A DNA stretch of 64,000 nucleotides from Aedes albopictus. Lineage: Eukaryota; Arthropoda; Insecta; Diptera; Culicidae. Position numbers and translations under genes: made by a program. Numbering within the stretch: position 1 is the first letter of the stretch; the number at the start of each line of letters is the position of its first letter. Positions 23,092 through 32,697 of this stretch are shown piece after piece. The notes under the pieces were generated by a model. The model was not told the origin of the DNA. It saw nothing but the letters and a program-made list of their open reading frames with translations, and made no database searches. The DNA is taken from NCBI RefSeq assembly GCF_035046485.1, contig NC_085137.1:480990252-481054251 (forward strand). The letters run 5' to 3'.

Positions 23092-23517
23092 CTCGTTCGC
23101 TCCCTCTTCAGTCTTATTTTCTTTGTCCTCGTCGTCTTCCGTCGACGCCTCCGTCGCCGCCGCCGCCGCCGCTGTCACCTGGCTCTGCTGGTCCTGGACG
23201 GCGTCGCCGGTGCCATTCCTCTGCTGGTCTTCGCTCACCGGTTTCGGGGCTTCCATCTTGAGGAACACCTCCAGGTTGTCCACCTCGTTGGCCAAGTCGA
23301 AGTCGTCGTAGTCCCCGCAGTACTCGGCATCGTTGAACATCTGCGGGGGTAGCGGGTGACGCGGGTTCTGATCGCTGATCGTCGCCCCGTTGTGCTCGGA
23401 ATTCTTCTGCATGAAGTCCTTCTCCGCTTCCTGGCCGGGCTCTGTGATATCGACGATCGTGTAGGGGATGTGCTTGCTGTCGAGGATCATCGTCACTCGC
23501 TGCTGGCGTTTTTTCAC
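23092..23517 (-). CDS. Sh3beta: SH3BGR / Sh3beta thioredoxin-like core exon
   Basis: This 142-codon minus-strand exon begins after the acceptor CCCTTGCAAACAG with VKKRQQRVTMILDSKHI, matching the start of helix 1 in SH3BGR-family proteins (the KKKQQ region in human SH3BGRL). It continues through VDITEPG, the proline motif RHPLPPQMFN (SH3-binding) and the family signature EYCGDYDDFDLANEVDNLEV. The family has a glutaredoxin-like fold without the CxxC active site and is thought to act as a small cytosolic adaptor. The C-terminal part has an alanine run and turns acidic (STEDDEDKENKTEEG). The exon ends at the donor GAG|GTTTGAGT in phase 0; without splicing it would stop two codons later. The first exon, expected to encode about 16 residues (MVIKVYVSG-like), lies upstream and was not found. 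Confidence 0.92.
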
Positions 23518-23985
23518 CTGTTTGCAAGGGAACGGAAGAGAAATAGACACCGTAAATCACTTTGGTACGAGACAATTTTGTGTTAAAATTTACGACGGTA
23601 ATAAAACGTATCGTCCTCCCCCTATTTGTCAACGATAAATCCGAAGAAGGCTTTCAGTGATTTTATGAGGGAATTGTCAGCACATCAAAGTAAGATTTAT
23701 CAAGGATGCACATGTGCAATGACAAAGGCAGTTGTACAAATCCAACAACTATACTTAACCGATTCCCGCCCACGACTTCTTTCAAAGTTTTTATTGCTTT
23801 GCATTAAAAGTGCTCAAACAAACTTCAATTTGTCAAAATCGCAAAAAAATGTTTTAAATTGTTTATCAATCGTTACTGGTTGATTATTTATCAATAGTTT
23901 CACTATTGAACCAATCATTAAAGTGTACAAGTACTCTAATAAGCTTATAACCTCTTCCCAAAAGCTCTTATACAATATTGAAGTG
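23518..23985. other. 5' intron of the Sh3beta-like gene, nothing recognised
   Basis: No candidate first coding exon was seen between the acceptor at 23518-23519 and the RTE insertion. Confidence 0.4.
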
Positions 23986-23998
23986 ATATGGTTTAGGT

Positions 23999-25285
23999 GC
24001 GGGAACTATCGCGCGATCACACTACTGAGCGCTGCCTACAAGGTACTCTCCCAAATTTTATGCCGCCGTCTATCACCGATTGCAAGAGAGTTCGTAGGGC
24101 AATATCAGGCTGGATTCATGGGTGAACGCGCTACAACGGATCAGATGTTCGCCATCCGCCAGGTGTTGCAGAAATGCCGCGAATACAACGTGTCCACACA
24201 TCACTTGTTCATCGATTTCAAATCGGCGTATGATACAATCGATCCCGGATAAACTGATACGATTGATCAAGGCGACGATGGATCGAGTGATGTGCGTAGT
24301 TCGAGTATCAGGGACACTCTCGAGTCCCTTCGAATCTCGCAGAGGGTTACGGCAAGGTGATGCTCTTTCGTGCTTGCTGTTCAACATTGCGTTAGAAGGT
24401 GTAATAAGGAGAGCGGGGATTAACACGAGTGGTACGATTTTCACGAAGTTCGTTCCGCTTGTTGCTTTCGCTGATGATATTGATATTATTGCTCGTAAAT
24501 TAGAGATGATGGCGGAAACGTACATCCGACTAAAGAGTGAAGCCAGGCGAATCGGATTAGTCATTAATGTGTCGAAGACAAAGTACATGATGGCAAAGGG
24601 CTCCAGGGAGGAATCACCGCGCCCGCCACCCCGAATTTATATCGACGGTGATGAAATCGAGGCGGTTGAAGAATTCGTGTACTTGGGCTCACTGGTGACC
24701 GCCGACAACGACACCAGCAGAGAAATTCAGAGGCGCATTGTGGCAGGAAATCGTGCTTACTTTGGACTCCGCAAAACTCTACGATCGAATAAAGTTTGTC
24801 GTAACACGAAGTTAACTATCTACAAAACGCTGATAAGACCGGTCGTCCTCTATGGGCACGAAACATGAACCCTACGTGCAGAGGACCAACGCGCCCTTGG
24901 AGTTTTCGAACGGAAGGTGTTGCGTACCATCTACGGCTGAGTGCAGATGGAAGACGGGACTTGGAGAAGGCGAATGAACCACGAGCTGCATCAGCTGCTA
25001 AGAGAACCAACCATCGTCCATACCGCGAAAATCGGGAGGCTACGGTGGGCGAGTCACGTCATCAGGATGTCGGATAGCAACCCGACTAAAATGGTTCTCG
25101 AGAGTCATCCGACCGGTACAAGAAGACGTGGAGCGCAGCGAGGTGGGTCTACCAAGTGGAGGACGATCTGCGGACCCTACGCAGAGTGCGGAACTGGAGA
25201 CAAACTGCCATGGACCGAGTGGAATGGAGACGGCTACTATGTACAGCAGAGGCCACCCCGGCCTTAGCCTGATTGGTAAGGTAGG
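23999..25285 (+). mobile_element. RTE-type LINE, 5'-truncated, 12-bp target duplication
   Basis: The element is flanked by the exact duplication TATGGTTTAGGT (23987-23998 and 25286-25297). The coding remnant starts inside the reverse transcriptase (NYRAITLLSAAYKVLSQI) and carries FIDFKSAYDT, then GLRQGDALSCLLFN and the catalytic AFADDIDII motif, followed by the RTE C-terminal region. It is inactive: frame breaks at about 24250 with a missing block after SAYDTI, a TGA at 24866, and a 4-bp deletion relative to the copy at 13725 near 25140. The 3' end is a GGTAAGGTAGG motif. It sits in the 5' intron of the Sh3beta-like gene, in the opposite orientation. Confidence 0.9.
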
Positions 25286-25297
25286 TATGGTTTAGGT

Positions 25298-26080
25298 CGG
25301 ATTCGCCAAAAAGTGATGGTGCTATACAGACACTGTTGCGATAACATTTCGCGACTGTATTTTAGCGTATACAAACCGCTAAGTGGGAACCAAGTTTCTA
25401 TCGAGGTTCAGAATAAGAAACGGAATAAGAAAGCAAAGTAGTGCACTTGTGAATTATATGCCGCTTGTAGTCACAGCATTAGGTGGCGCGAGTTAATTAG
25501 AATAATAAATTTTCTTTGATTGATAGTGTAGAATAAGTAAGTAAAACCAGGAAATATTTGGATAGTGTACTAATGAAGTGTCCTTCAACCAGACTACAGC
25601 TAACACCACATAGATCCGGCAAAGCCGATGCCAGCTGACGTTTGCCAAACTGGATGATAGGGCAAAGAAGAAGGTTGCACTGAAAAATTGTAATATTACC
25701 ATACAAACATTATTATAAGTGAATTAATAAAGTGTTAATTTTAGCTTTAGCTTATCCACCTATCTGGACGGTTTTGATTTGCTGAAAGAATTTCAGCCCA
25801 CGACCATTTGCTCTACCCTTCGGCAACAGACACCATGAGCGTTAAAGGGTTAAAGCAAACCCTATTGTGTCGTATGTTTGTGTTATAATATAACGAGAAA
25901 CCTATAAAGTAGTGATATCAAAGGTCATTGAACTATACTACGAAACGTCCTATATTGATTTGAACACGTGCGAAAATATGTACATTACCGCTAATTACTT
26001 CGAATTTTAGCAATGTCTGTCCATAAATTACGTAGGAACAAAGGGGAGTTCTGGTCAAACTATACCGTCCATCTCTTTTT
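25298..26080. other. No recognised gene
   Basis: Spacer with short overlapping minus-strand frames near 25493-25706 and no recognisable domain. Confidence 0.4.
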
Positions 26081-26081
26081 C

Positions 26082-26173
26082 TTGGCGTGTCGTCCCCATT
26101 GGGACAAAGCCTGCTTATCATCTTGGAGTTCTATGAGCACTTCCACAGTTATTATCTGAGAGCTTCCTATGCC
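26082..26173 (-). repeat. Retroposon-like repeat (CTTCCACAGTTATT...AGAGCTTCC)
   Basis: On the minus strand this reads GGAAGCTCTCAGATAATAAC and then CAGGCTTTGTCCCAAT, the same module as at 37572-37676, 44283-44345 and 52180-52274. Probably a SINE-like family. Confidence 0.55.
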
Positions 26174-26530
26174 AATGAACAATGAGTAAAAATTCAACAA
26201 ATAGCCTTCAAGGTGACCAATGCCTCTCTCAATCGTGTGAGAGCAAAGTGGAGAATACTCTGAGTTAGCTTAGCCTTACCGAAGACCAGCTACTCAGTAG
26301 TTCGGATAAGAAGATGGAAATATCCTGCCCATCAACACCTACCTCCTGGACCAGCACATGTTTCTACAAAGCTACTGGCCCTGATCTACAACATCCCTGA
26401 TCGACCGACACCAATCGGATGGACTTGGAAGATAACGAGGATGATGGTATAAGAAGGATCGTCATCAACTCCCATGAATCTTTAGCAAGTAGCAAAGGAT
26501 CTGCAAACAATAAGGGGTCTACGAAAACCA

Positions 26531-26664
26531 TAGGCGCCAACTTAGGGGGGGCAAGCATGGTTTTGCCCCCCCAATAATTGACGATTTTTCGATTTTCCCA
26601 TACAAAAAATTAGAAAAATCAGGCTTTGCCCCCCCCAAATAATTTGGCCAAGTTGGCGCGTCTG
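26531..26664. mobile_element. Small palindromic MITE, 10-bp direct repeats
   Basis: TAGGCGCCAACTTAGGGGGG and its approximate inverse ...CCAAGTTGGCGCGTCTG bracket 134 bp. ACGAAAACCA is repeated exactly outside (26521-26530, 26665-26674). A 9-10 bp duplication would suit a Mutator-like element. Inserted in the gag-like fossil. Confidence 0.75.
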
Positions 26665-27219
26665 ACGAAAACCAAGGATGCTCCGAGCAAGAAAATCCGC
26701 ACACTCACAGGTTCACAGTGGATCATGCAGTTTAGAACTCTTCAGGAGACGTGAAAATACCGGAATGAGGCCTCATCCATATTTCTGAATAAAGAGAGCG
26801 CCGATCCCACTTCCTCTTAACACTCGAGGAACGACTTAGACAAATCCGCTACAGACGACTCCAAACAAACAAGGATGCAGCACCATCTGGATCCGAGAGA
26901 TCGCGCCCAACTGTCCTCAAGCCGGGTGCCTCAGAAAAACGTTTTTCGAAAACAAAACCTACCCAGGAAAGAGACAGCTAATGGGACTGTTATGCGAATA
27001 GGGGTAGTACAGTGATATAGCCAAAAGCGTGAAGGTAGTACCCAATGACTTTCCCACCGTTTATTCACTAGGGTAAATCGGGGTAATTTGGCCACCTTAA
27101 GCAAAAGTCGATTGAAGATGCAGAAAACAATGTTGAATCTCTCGCACATCGTATGGTCAGAATGTTTCTGATAATACTATACTAGTTGCATAAAAATATC
27201 ATAGTCTAATCGTGTTTAA

Positions 27220-27312
27220 CCGTTATGTGGCCGGCAAACTTTTTGCTTTTTTCTACACCGTGTATTTTAAATGGGTGCTGGGTACCCGGGTACCCTGCCG
27301 GCCACATAAGGG
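27220..27312. mobile_element. 93-bp TTAA element (piggyBac-like MITE)
   Basis: CCGTTATGTGGCCGGCA and TGCCGGCCACATAAGGG are inverted termini, flanked by TTAA on both sides (27216-27219, 27313-27316). TTAA targets and CCC/CCS termini are typical of piggyBac-type elements. Confidence 0.85.
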
Positions 27313-27418
27313 TTAAATACCAAAAAAATATTTTTGAAAAAAGTGTTGTTTTGGCGTCGATTTTGAATCGTCGGGGTAATATGAGCACCCTATTTTCAAT
27401 GAAGAATTTATATCGCCT

Positions 27419-27722
27419 AATGCAATACAAACTTTATATGCTTCGCTTGATATTGAATCATATAGTATTAACTTGAAGTATACAGAAAACAAACTAATTT
27501 GAAAGTTATCTAAGGTATTTGAACAAGATAAGTCTTATGAGGTGTTTTTGTTCAGCCCTCGTCGGGGTAATTTGGCCAACAATTTTAAATTTTACTGTTC
27601 TAATTTACTATGAGACTAAATTATTTCGTTCTAATGTTTCAATCGCTCCAATATCAGGCCAGTATTGGAGCTCTTAGGTGGATTTTCAAAAATTACTAGA
27701 TTTTAGGTGATTTTCCAGTGGT
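27419..27722 (+). repeat. 304-bp direct repeat, left copy (long target duplication)
   Basis: The left copy of a direct repeat flanking the LINE. I found no mismatch against 32084-32387; the offset is a constant 4665 bp at both ends and throughout. The sequence belongs to the interior of the TA element. Confidence 0.93.
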
Positions 27723-30700
27723 ATATCAGGTATCAGTAGGTCGGCTCTAGAGGCACGTTCTCCTCCATTTGGGAAATTTGTGCCATCGCCATGAACACGA
27801 GCCTATTCATCATTTACCTGACGGAGAAGGGAAGGAAAAAGGATAGGAGATGGGAAAGGACAGGTAAGGGAATAGGATCGTCATACTCGCAAAAGCGTAC
27901 CACAATGGGTTCACATAGCGTCCTGAAAAGGACACTGTAATAACGCATAAGCGTGCCACAATGGGTTCGAACAGCGCCCTGAGAAGGGCACTGTGATAAT
28001 GCATAAAGCGTAAAGAGAGCCTATAGCTCTTTACCACAGCGGGTCAAGAACAACAGAACGTCCTGAAGATTCAGGTTTCTGAAGTCAGTTTCACTTAATA
28101 AGTGTTTCCCGAGTACTCGGAAACGCAATTGCGCAAAAGCTGGACAGTTACATATTAATGATACGAAGTTCCATAATCGGATTCACAGCTATCACATGCA
28201 AATGAATCAGCTTGCTGAATATTCGCCATGTGATAACTGAGTCGGCAGTGGCCAGTCAATGCTTTGACCAGCATGCTGCAATTCTGCTTTGACAGATTTG
28301 TTAGATACTTTGCCACCCCTAGAGATGGCTCAGTACAATACAATTTTGTTTGACGACATGACTCCAAACTATTCCAGTATTGTTTGTGCTGAGTGGCAGC
28401 CCAGGTGTCAATCTGAAGCTTCACCCAACACTTGGATACCGGAATAGCTGGCTCAGGGCCAATGAAGTCATGTGATGCTCCAGTGCGAGCTAACTCATCA
28501 GCCAATTCATTTCCAGCGATGGAAGAATGGCCAGGTACCCATACAAGGTGAACAGCGTTTGCTGAATTCAGCTCCTCAATTTGAGTTCGACAAGCGATAA
28601 CTATCTTCGACCTGGAGTTGGCCGAAGCAAGTGCTTTAATAGCAGCCTGGCTATCTGAACAGAAGTATATTACTTTGCCCATTACGTGCTGCTGAAGTGC
28701 TGATTGCACTCCGCACATAAGAGCAAAGATTTCGGCCTGAAAAACGGTGCAGTGTCTGCCAAGTGAATAAGACTGATACAGCCTTAGCTCACGAGAATAA
28801 ACACCAGCACCTGCTCGACCTTCTAGAAGGGAGCCATCAGTGTAACATACAATGCCGTCTGAAATACTTCTCTCCAGATAACCAGATGTCCACTCTTCCC
28901 GGGAAGGGAATTTCGTGGAAAATGTCCTATATGGAAAATTACAAGCAATTGTAAGATCACTTGGAGCAAGGACAACTTTGTCCCAATTCACCAAAAGTGG
29001 AAACAACGAGGTGTGTGTTGAACTGCGGTTCACAGGAGTTTCCTCTAGTAAACCGAGTACCCATAGACGGTAAGTGCAAGAAAGTGCTTCTTGTTTGAGA
29101 TGAATGTGTAGTGGGACAACGTCAAAGAGAACTTCGAGCGCTGCCGTGGGAGTTGAAGAGAACGCTCCAGACATCGCCATTAAGCACATCCTTTGGAGAT
29201 GGCCTAACTTTGATTGGACCGTTCTCACTTCGCCCTTTTGCCACCACACAAGACATCCATAGGCCAATATTGGCCGAACAACAGTTGTGTAGATCCATTT
29301 GATATACTTGGGTTTTAGACCCCAAGTTGTACCAAAGGTTCGCCGGCATTGCCCGAAGGCCATACAAGCTTTCTTGATTCTGAACTCAACATGAGGTGTC
29401 CAGGAAAGCTTGGAATCAAGAATGACTCCAACGTACTTTACCTGTTCAGTCACATTGATTTCAGAATCAAAGAGACGTAAAGTTCGAACACCATTACGGT
29501 TTCGCTTTTCCGTGAAAAGAACAATAGATGTTTTACTCGGATTTACCGATAGGCCATATTGGCGACACCAACCCTCAACTACCTGAAGAGCGTTTTGCAT
29601 CAGGTCGAAAAGGGTGCTGATGCACATACCGACTAACAATGTTAGGTAGTCGTCGGCAAAACCATAAGTAGGAAAACCGCTATTATTGAGTTGCCTCAAT
29701 AGCGTATCTGCTACGAGATTCCATAAAAGTGGTGATAAGACTCCCCCTTGGGGGCATCCACAAACACTCAATTTCCTAATCGCCGCTTGACGCAATGTCG
29801 AGAAGAGATGTCGGTTTTTGAGCATTTGGTGAATCCAATTGGAAATCATTGGAGATATACCATGACCCCGTGCGGCTTCCAATATGGCATCGAAAGGCAC
29901 GTTGTCAAAGGCACCCTCGATATCTAAGAAAACACCCAAGCAGGATTGCTTTTGAGCGAATGCCTTCTCGATATCGTAAACAACTTTGTGTAAAAGAGTC
30001 ACAGTGGACTTTCCAGATTGGTAAGCATGTTGGTTCACATGAAGAGGCACATTGGCCAGATAAACATCACGGATGTGATGATCCACAATGCGTTCTAAGC
30101 ATTTCAGAAGAAAAGAGGTCAAACTGATAGGTCTGAAGCTCTTTGCTTCTTCATACGACGCGCGACCCACTTTCGGAATAAACTTCACAGTAATATCCCG
30201 CCAGGATTTGGGAATATACCCTGTAGCAAAACTGCAAACAAGTAGTTGTTTCAAAACATGTTTGAAATGATCAAATCCCTTCTGAAGCAAAATAGGATAA
30301 ATCCCATCTGCCCCAGGAGATTTGAAAGGAGCAAAGCTATTAAGTGCCCATTCAATCGATTCTAAAGTTATGATACTCCGAGCCGAAGCTAAAGAATCAT
30401 AACTACAAGAAAAGACATCAGGTTCATCCGAAGATGTAATATCCACACATCCGGGGAAGTGTGTACTGAATAAACATTCTAAAACTTCCTCATCAGAGGA
30501 AGTGAAATCACCATTTGGCAAACGAAGTTCGTTCACTTGAAAATCCTTAGATTTTGCAAGGATTTTGTTCAATCGACTGGCTTCACTCAGACTGGAAACA
30601 TTTGTACAAAGGTTTTTCCAGCCGGATCGTTCAGCAGACCGAAGAGCTTTCTGGTAGGCCTTGCGAGCCGACCTGAAAGCCTCCGATCCAGCCGAACGTC

Positions 30701-32083
30701 GTCTGTTCCAACTCTTTCTACATTGTTTCCTGAGCTTCGCCAGATCGGAGTTCCACCAAGGGGTTCCTCTTGTGGTCTTCACAGACCGCAGAGGGCATGC
30801 TTCTTCAAAAGCTTCCATGATGAAGGCCGTTGTAGTATCAACGGCATCATCTAAATCACTTGGAGTGTCAATTGATGGTGAGTATCCATGAAATTTGGCT
30901 GCAACCAAATCGGTAAAGAGATCCCAGTTGGTTGACCGGGGATTCCTGAAACGCAAAGTTTGCGAAGTAAAATTCACATGTTCAAACAAGATGTAACGAT
31001 GATCAGATAAAGATTCTTCATCTGACACATGCCAATTGGTCAGCTCATGACTAATTCTGCTAGAGCAAAGCGTTATGTCTAACACTTCCTCTCTAGCAGA
31101 TACCATGAAGGTTGGGCGGTTGCCTATGTTAAGTAATCCAAGATCTGTACTACTCAAGTATTCCATCAAACTGGAGCCTCTCAAATTGATGTCTGAGCTG
31201 CCCCAGATTATATGGTGAGCATTAGCATCACTACCAACAATTAGCGGAAGGCCTTTTGAAGTGCAGTATGCAATGACTTGCTTGAAAGCATCCGTAGGGG
31301 ATGGTTCATCATGCGGTAAATAAACCGAACAATAAACGTATTTCCTGTTGAGGTTTCCAACAGATACATCTATTATGATAGCACATACATCTCTGGTAGT
31401 TAGTTCAGAGATGAGTGTGGCAACGATTGCGTTGTTGACAAGCACACATGCTCGAGGCATGACACGTGAGTTTGCCATTTCATTTTTACTGAAAGTAGCA
31501 AACACCGGATTCACAAGGTTTCCTAAATAGAAATTCCCCTTACGAAAGTAAGGTTCTTGGACTAACGCCACTTGGGCTGTACCATTTTGCATAAGTCTAC
31601 AAAGATTGATCGTTGCTGTTCTTTTGTGCTGAAGATTGATCTGAGCTATCCTAACCGTAGCCACTACCCAAACTAGGCAAGATTAAACTCTTAACAATCA
31701 CAGCACAAAAAAGAACAGCAACAATAAAGCCAGATCGGTATCGAGTTGAGTGCGCCAAAGGCGAGGATGCACAGAATACACTGTGTAAAACGCATAATGC
31801 GAAACCATATAGGTGAAAATCTAAACTAATTAATAACATCTTCATAATCCCGCCCTTATTCAGCCTCAAGTATGAGATTGAAGAAGGGCAGCTGATTGTC
31901 TCGGAGAAACACAAGGTCCACCGCGCTATTGCTCCGGTTAGCACAGTAAGGGCAAATACTGTGGAGGGTGCCCTGGTACTCCACAGGCTCCGTTTGCGGT
32001 TAGGTTTTTATTAGACCCCCCTAGCCATTCATTCCTAGGCACGGTAAGCATAAAGCCGCATAACACCATGAATTAGAAAATTA
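27723..32083 (-). mobile_element. I/LOA/R1-group LINE, nearly intact
   Basis: A 4361-bp minus-strand insertion between the 304-bp direct repeats. It has a 419-bp leader (31665-32083), one long coding frame, and a ~430-bp 3' region. The leader shares CTAATTCATGGTGT...GCGGCTT and CTGTGGAGTACCAGGGCACC with 62806-62960. No ORF1 precedes the EN-RT-RNaseH frame, and there is no poly(A) tail; the 3' end is ...GACCTACTGATACCTGATAT. The 5' end lacks about 115 bp present in the other copy, so it is probably slightly 5'-truncated. Confidence 0.92.
28155..31664 (-). CDS. LINE ORF2: endonuclease, reverse transcriptase, RNase H
   Basis: A 1169-residue frame. Residues ~1-225 are an AP-type endonuclease (QINLQHKRTAT, QEPY at 36-39, GSDANAHHIIWGSSDIN, SLSDHRYI). 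Residues ~440-760 are the reverse transcriptase (FRPISLTSFLLKCLE, FLDIEGAFDNV, GCPQGGVLSPLLW, catalytic GFADDYLTL). Residues ~940-1080 are RNase H (VCYTDGSLLEGRAG, FCSDSQAA, WVPGHSSIAGNELAD). A Cys-rich C-terminus begins (CDSC) but is cut off by a TAA at 28155. The family's CNCPAF motif continues in another frame just downstream, ending near 28020, so a 1-nt indel has removed the last ~47 codons. Otherwise no stops occur, implying a young copy. The clade is inferred from the EN/RT/RNase H architecture. Confidence 0.92.
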   Translation of the reverse strand: MATVRIAQINLQHKRTATINLCRLMQNGTAQVALVQEPYFRKGNFYLGNLVNPVFATFSKNEMANSRVMPRACVLVNNAIVATLISELTTRDVCAIIIDVSVGNLNRKYVYCSVYLPHDEPSPTDAFKQVIAYCTSKGLPLIVGSDANAHHIIWGSSDINLRGSSLMEYLSSTDLGLLNIGNRPTFMVSAREEVLDITLCSSRISHELTNWHVSDEESLSDHRYILFEHVNFTSQTLRFRNPRSTNWDLFTDLVAAKFHGYSPSIDTPSDLDDAVDTTTAFIMEAFEEACPLRSVKTTRGTPWWNSDLAKLRKQCRKSWNRRRSAGSEAFRSARKAYQKALRSAERSGWKNLCTNVSSLSEASRLNKILAKSKDFQVNELRLPNGDFTSSDEEVLECLFSTHFPGCVDITSSDEPDVFSCSYDSLASARSIITLESIEWALNSFAPFKSPGADGIYPILLQKGFDHFKHVLKQLLVCSFATGYIPKSWRDITVKFIPKVGRASYEEAKSFRPISLTSFLLKCLERIVDHHIRDVYLANVPLHVNQHAYQSGKSTVTLLHKVVYDIEKAFAQKQSCLGVFLDIEGAFDNVPFDAILEAARGHGISPMISNWIHQMLKNRHLFSTLRQAAIRKLSVCGCPQGGVLSPLLWNLVADTLLRQLNNSGFPTYGFADDYLTLLVGMCISTLFDLMQNALQVVEGWCRQYGLSVNPSKTSIVLFTEKRNRNGVRTLRLFDSEINVTEQVKYVGVILDSKLSWTPHVEFRIKKACMAFGQCRRTFGTTWGLKPKYIKWIYTTVVRPILAYGCLVWWQKGEVRTVQSKLGHLQRMCLMAMSGAFSSTPTAALEVLFDVVPLHIHLKQEALSCTYRLWVLGLLEETPVNRSSTHTSLFPLLVNWDKVVLAPSDLTIACNFPYRTFSTKFPSREEWTSGYLERSISDGIVCYTDGSLLEGRAGAGVYSRELRLYQSYSLGRHCTVFQAEIFALMCGVQSALQQHVMGKVIYFCSDSQAAIKALASANSRSKIVIACRTQIEELNSANAVHLVWVPGHSSIAGNELADELARTGASHDFIGPEPAIPVSKCWVKLQIDTWAATQHKQYWNSLESCRQTKLYCTEPSLGVAKYLTNLSKQNCSMLVKALTGHCRLSYHMANIQQADSFACDSCESDYGTSYH

Positions 32084-32387
32084 AATGCAATACAAACTTT
32101 ATATGCTTCGCTTGATATTGAATCATATAGTATTAACTTGAAGTATACAGAAAACAAACTAATTTGAAAGTTATCTAAGGTATTTGAACAAGATAAGTCT
32201 TATGAGGTGTTTTTGTTCAGCCCTCGTCGGGGTAATTTGGCCAACAATTTTAAATTTTACTGTTCTAATTTACTATGAGACTAAATTATTTCGTTCTAAT
32301 GTTTCAATCGCTCCAATATCAGGCCAGTATTGGAGCTCTTAGGTGGATTTTCAAAAATTACTAGATTTTAGGTGATTTTCCAGTGGT
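32084..32387 (+). repeat. 304-bp direct repeat, right copy
   Basis: The right copy of the repeat flanking the LINE. It is followed directly by GCTCAAATTGCCCCATTGG and the right end of the host TA element, showing that the LINE entered an existing element and duplicated 304 bp of it. Confidence 0.93.
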
Positions 32388-32697
32388 GCTCAAATTGCCC
32401 CATTGGCCAAATTACCCCGACTACCCCTACAGCTCAGCTAGACCTTCTACTAGAAGCACTTTTAGTCAGAGTACACTAAAAAACACGCCGATAAATTCGA
32501 AAATTAACAACCTCATCTACAAGTCCAATTACATGGTTCTTATCTGTAAGGATCAAGAGAATGCTGAGTGATTAAAGATAATATCCCCGAATGATCCGAG
32601 CATTCTTCCTACTAGCTTCAGCTATGACGACGACCACATAAAGGCTCTCATAGAAAGCATAGTAATGCAGCATTATATTCACAATTTTAAATATCAA

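Larger units (their letters stand above)
27071..32427. mobile_element. TA-flanked inverted-repeat element carrying a LINE
   Basis: The left end GGGTAAATCGGGGTAATTTG and the right end, the inverse of GGGGTAGTCGGGGTAATTTG, are bracketed by TA (27069-27070, 32428-32429). Without the LINE and one copy of the 304-bp duplication the element is 692 bp. TCGGGGTAATWTG motifs recur inside (27371, 27561). It also contains a TTAA element at 27220-27312. Confidence 0.85.
26280..32665 (+). pseudogene. Decayed gag-like (DUF4780-type) reading frame, interrupted
   Basis: Discontinuous plus-strand coding remains: IRRIVINSHESLASSKGSAN before 26530, DAPSKKIRTLTGSQW after 26675, VVPNDFPTVYS at 27030-27068, then past the large insertion TAQLDLLLEALLVRVH and SKINNLIYKSNYMVLICKDQ up to about 32660. 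The order of a PNDFP motif, an LDLLLEALL helix, and an NYMVLICKD strand followed by a decayed tryptophan (TGA for TGG) recalls the DUF4780 domain of insect gag-like proteins. Frameshifts and stops are frequent. A MITE at 26531 and the TA element at 27071-32427 split it. Family assignment is from memory of the domain pattern. Confidence 0.45.

Noticed and set aside
23114..23632. 172-residue minus-strand frame overlapping the Sh3beta core exon
   Set aside because: It is the alternative frame of a GC-rich exon; its Arg/Gly-rich translation has no domain, while the other frame has clear SH3BGR motifs.
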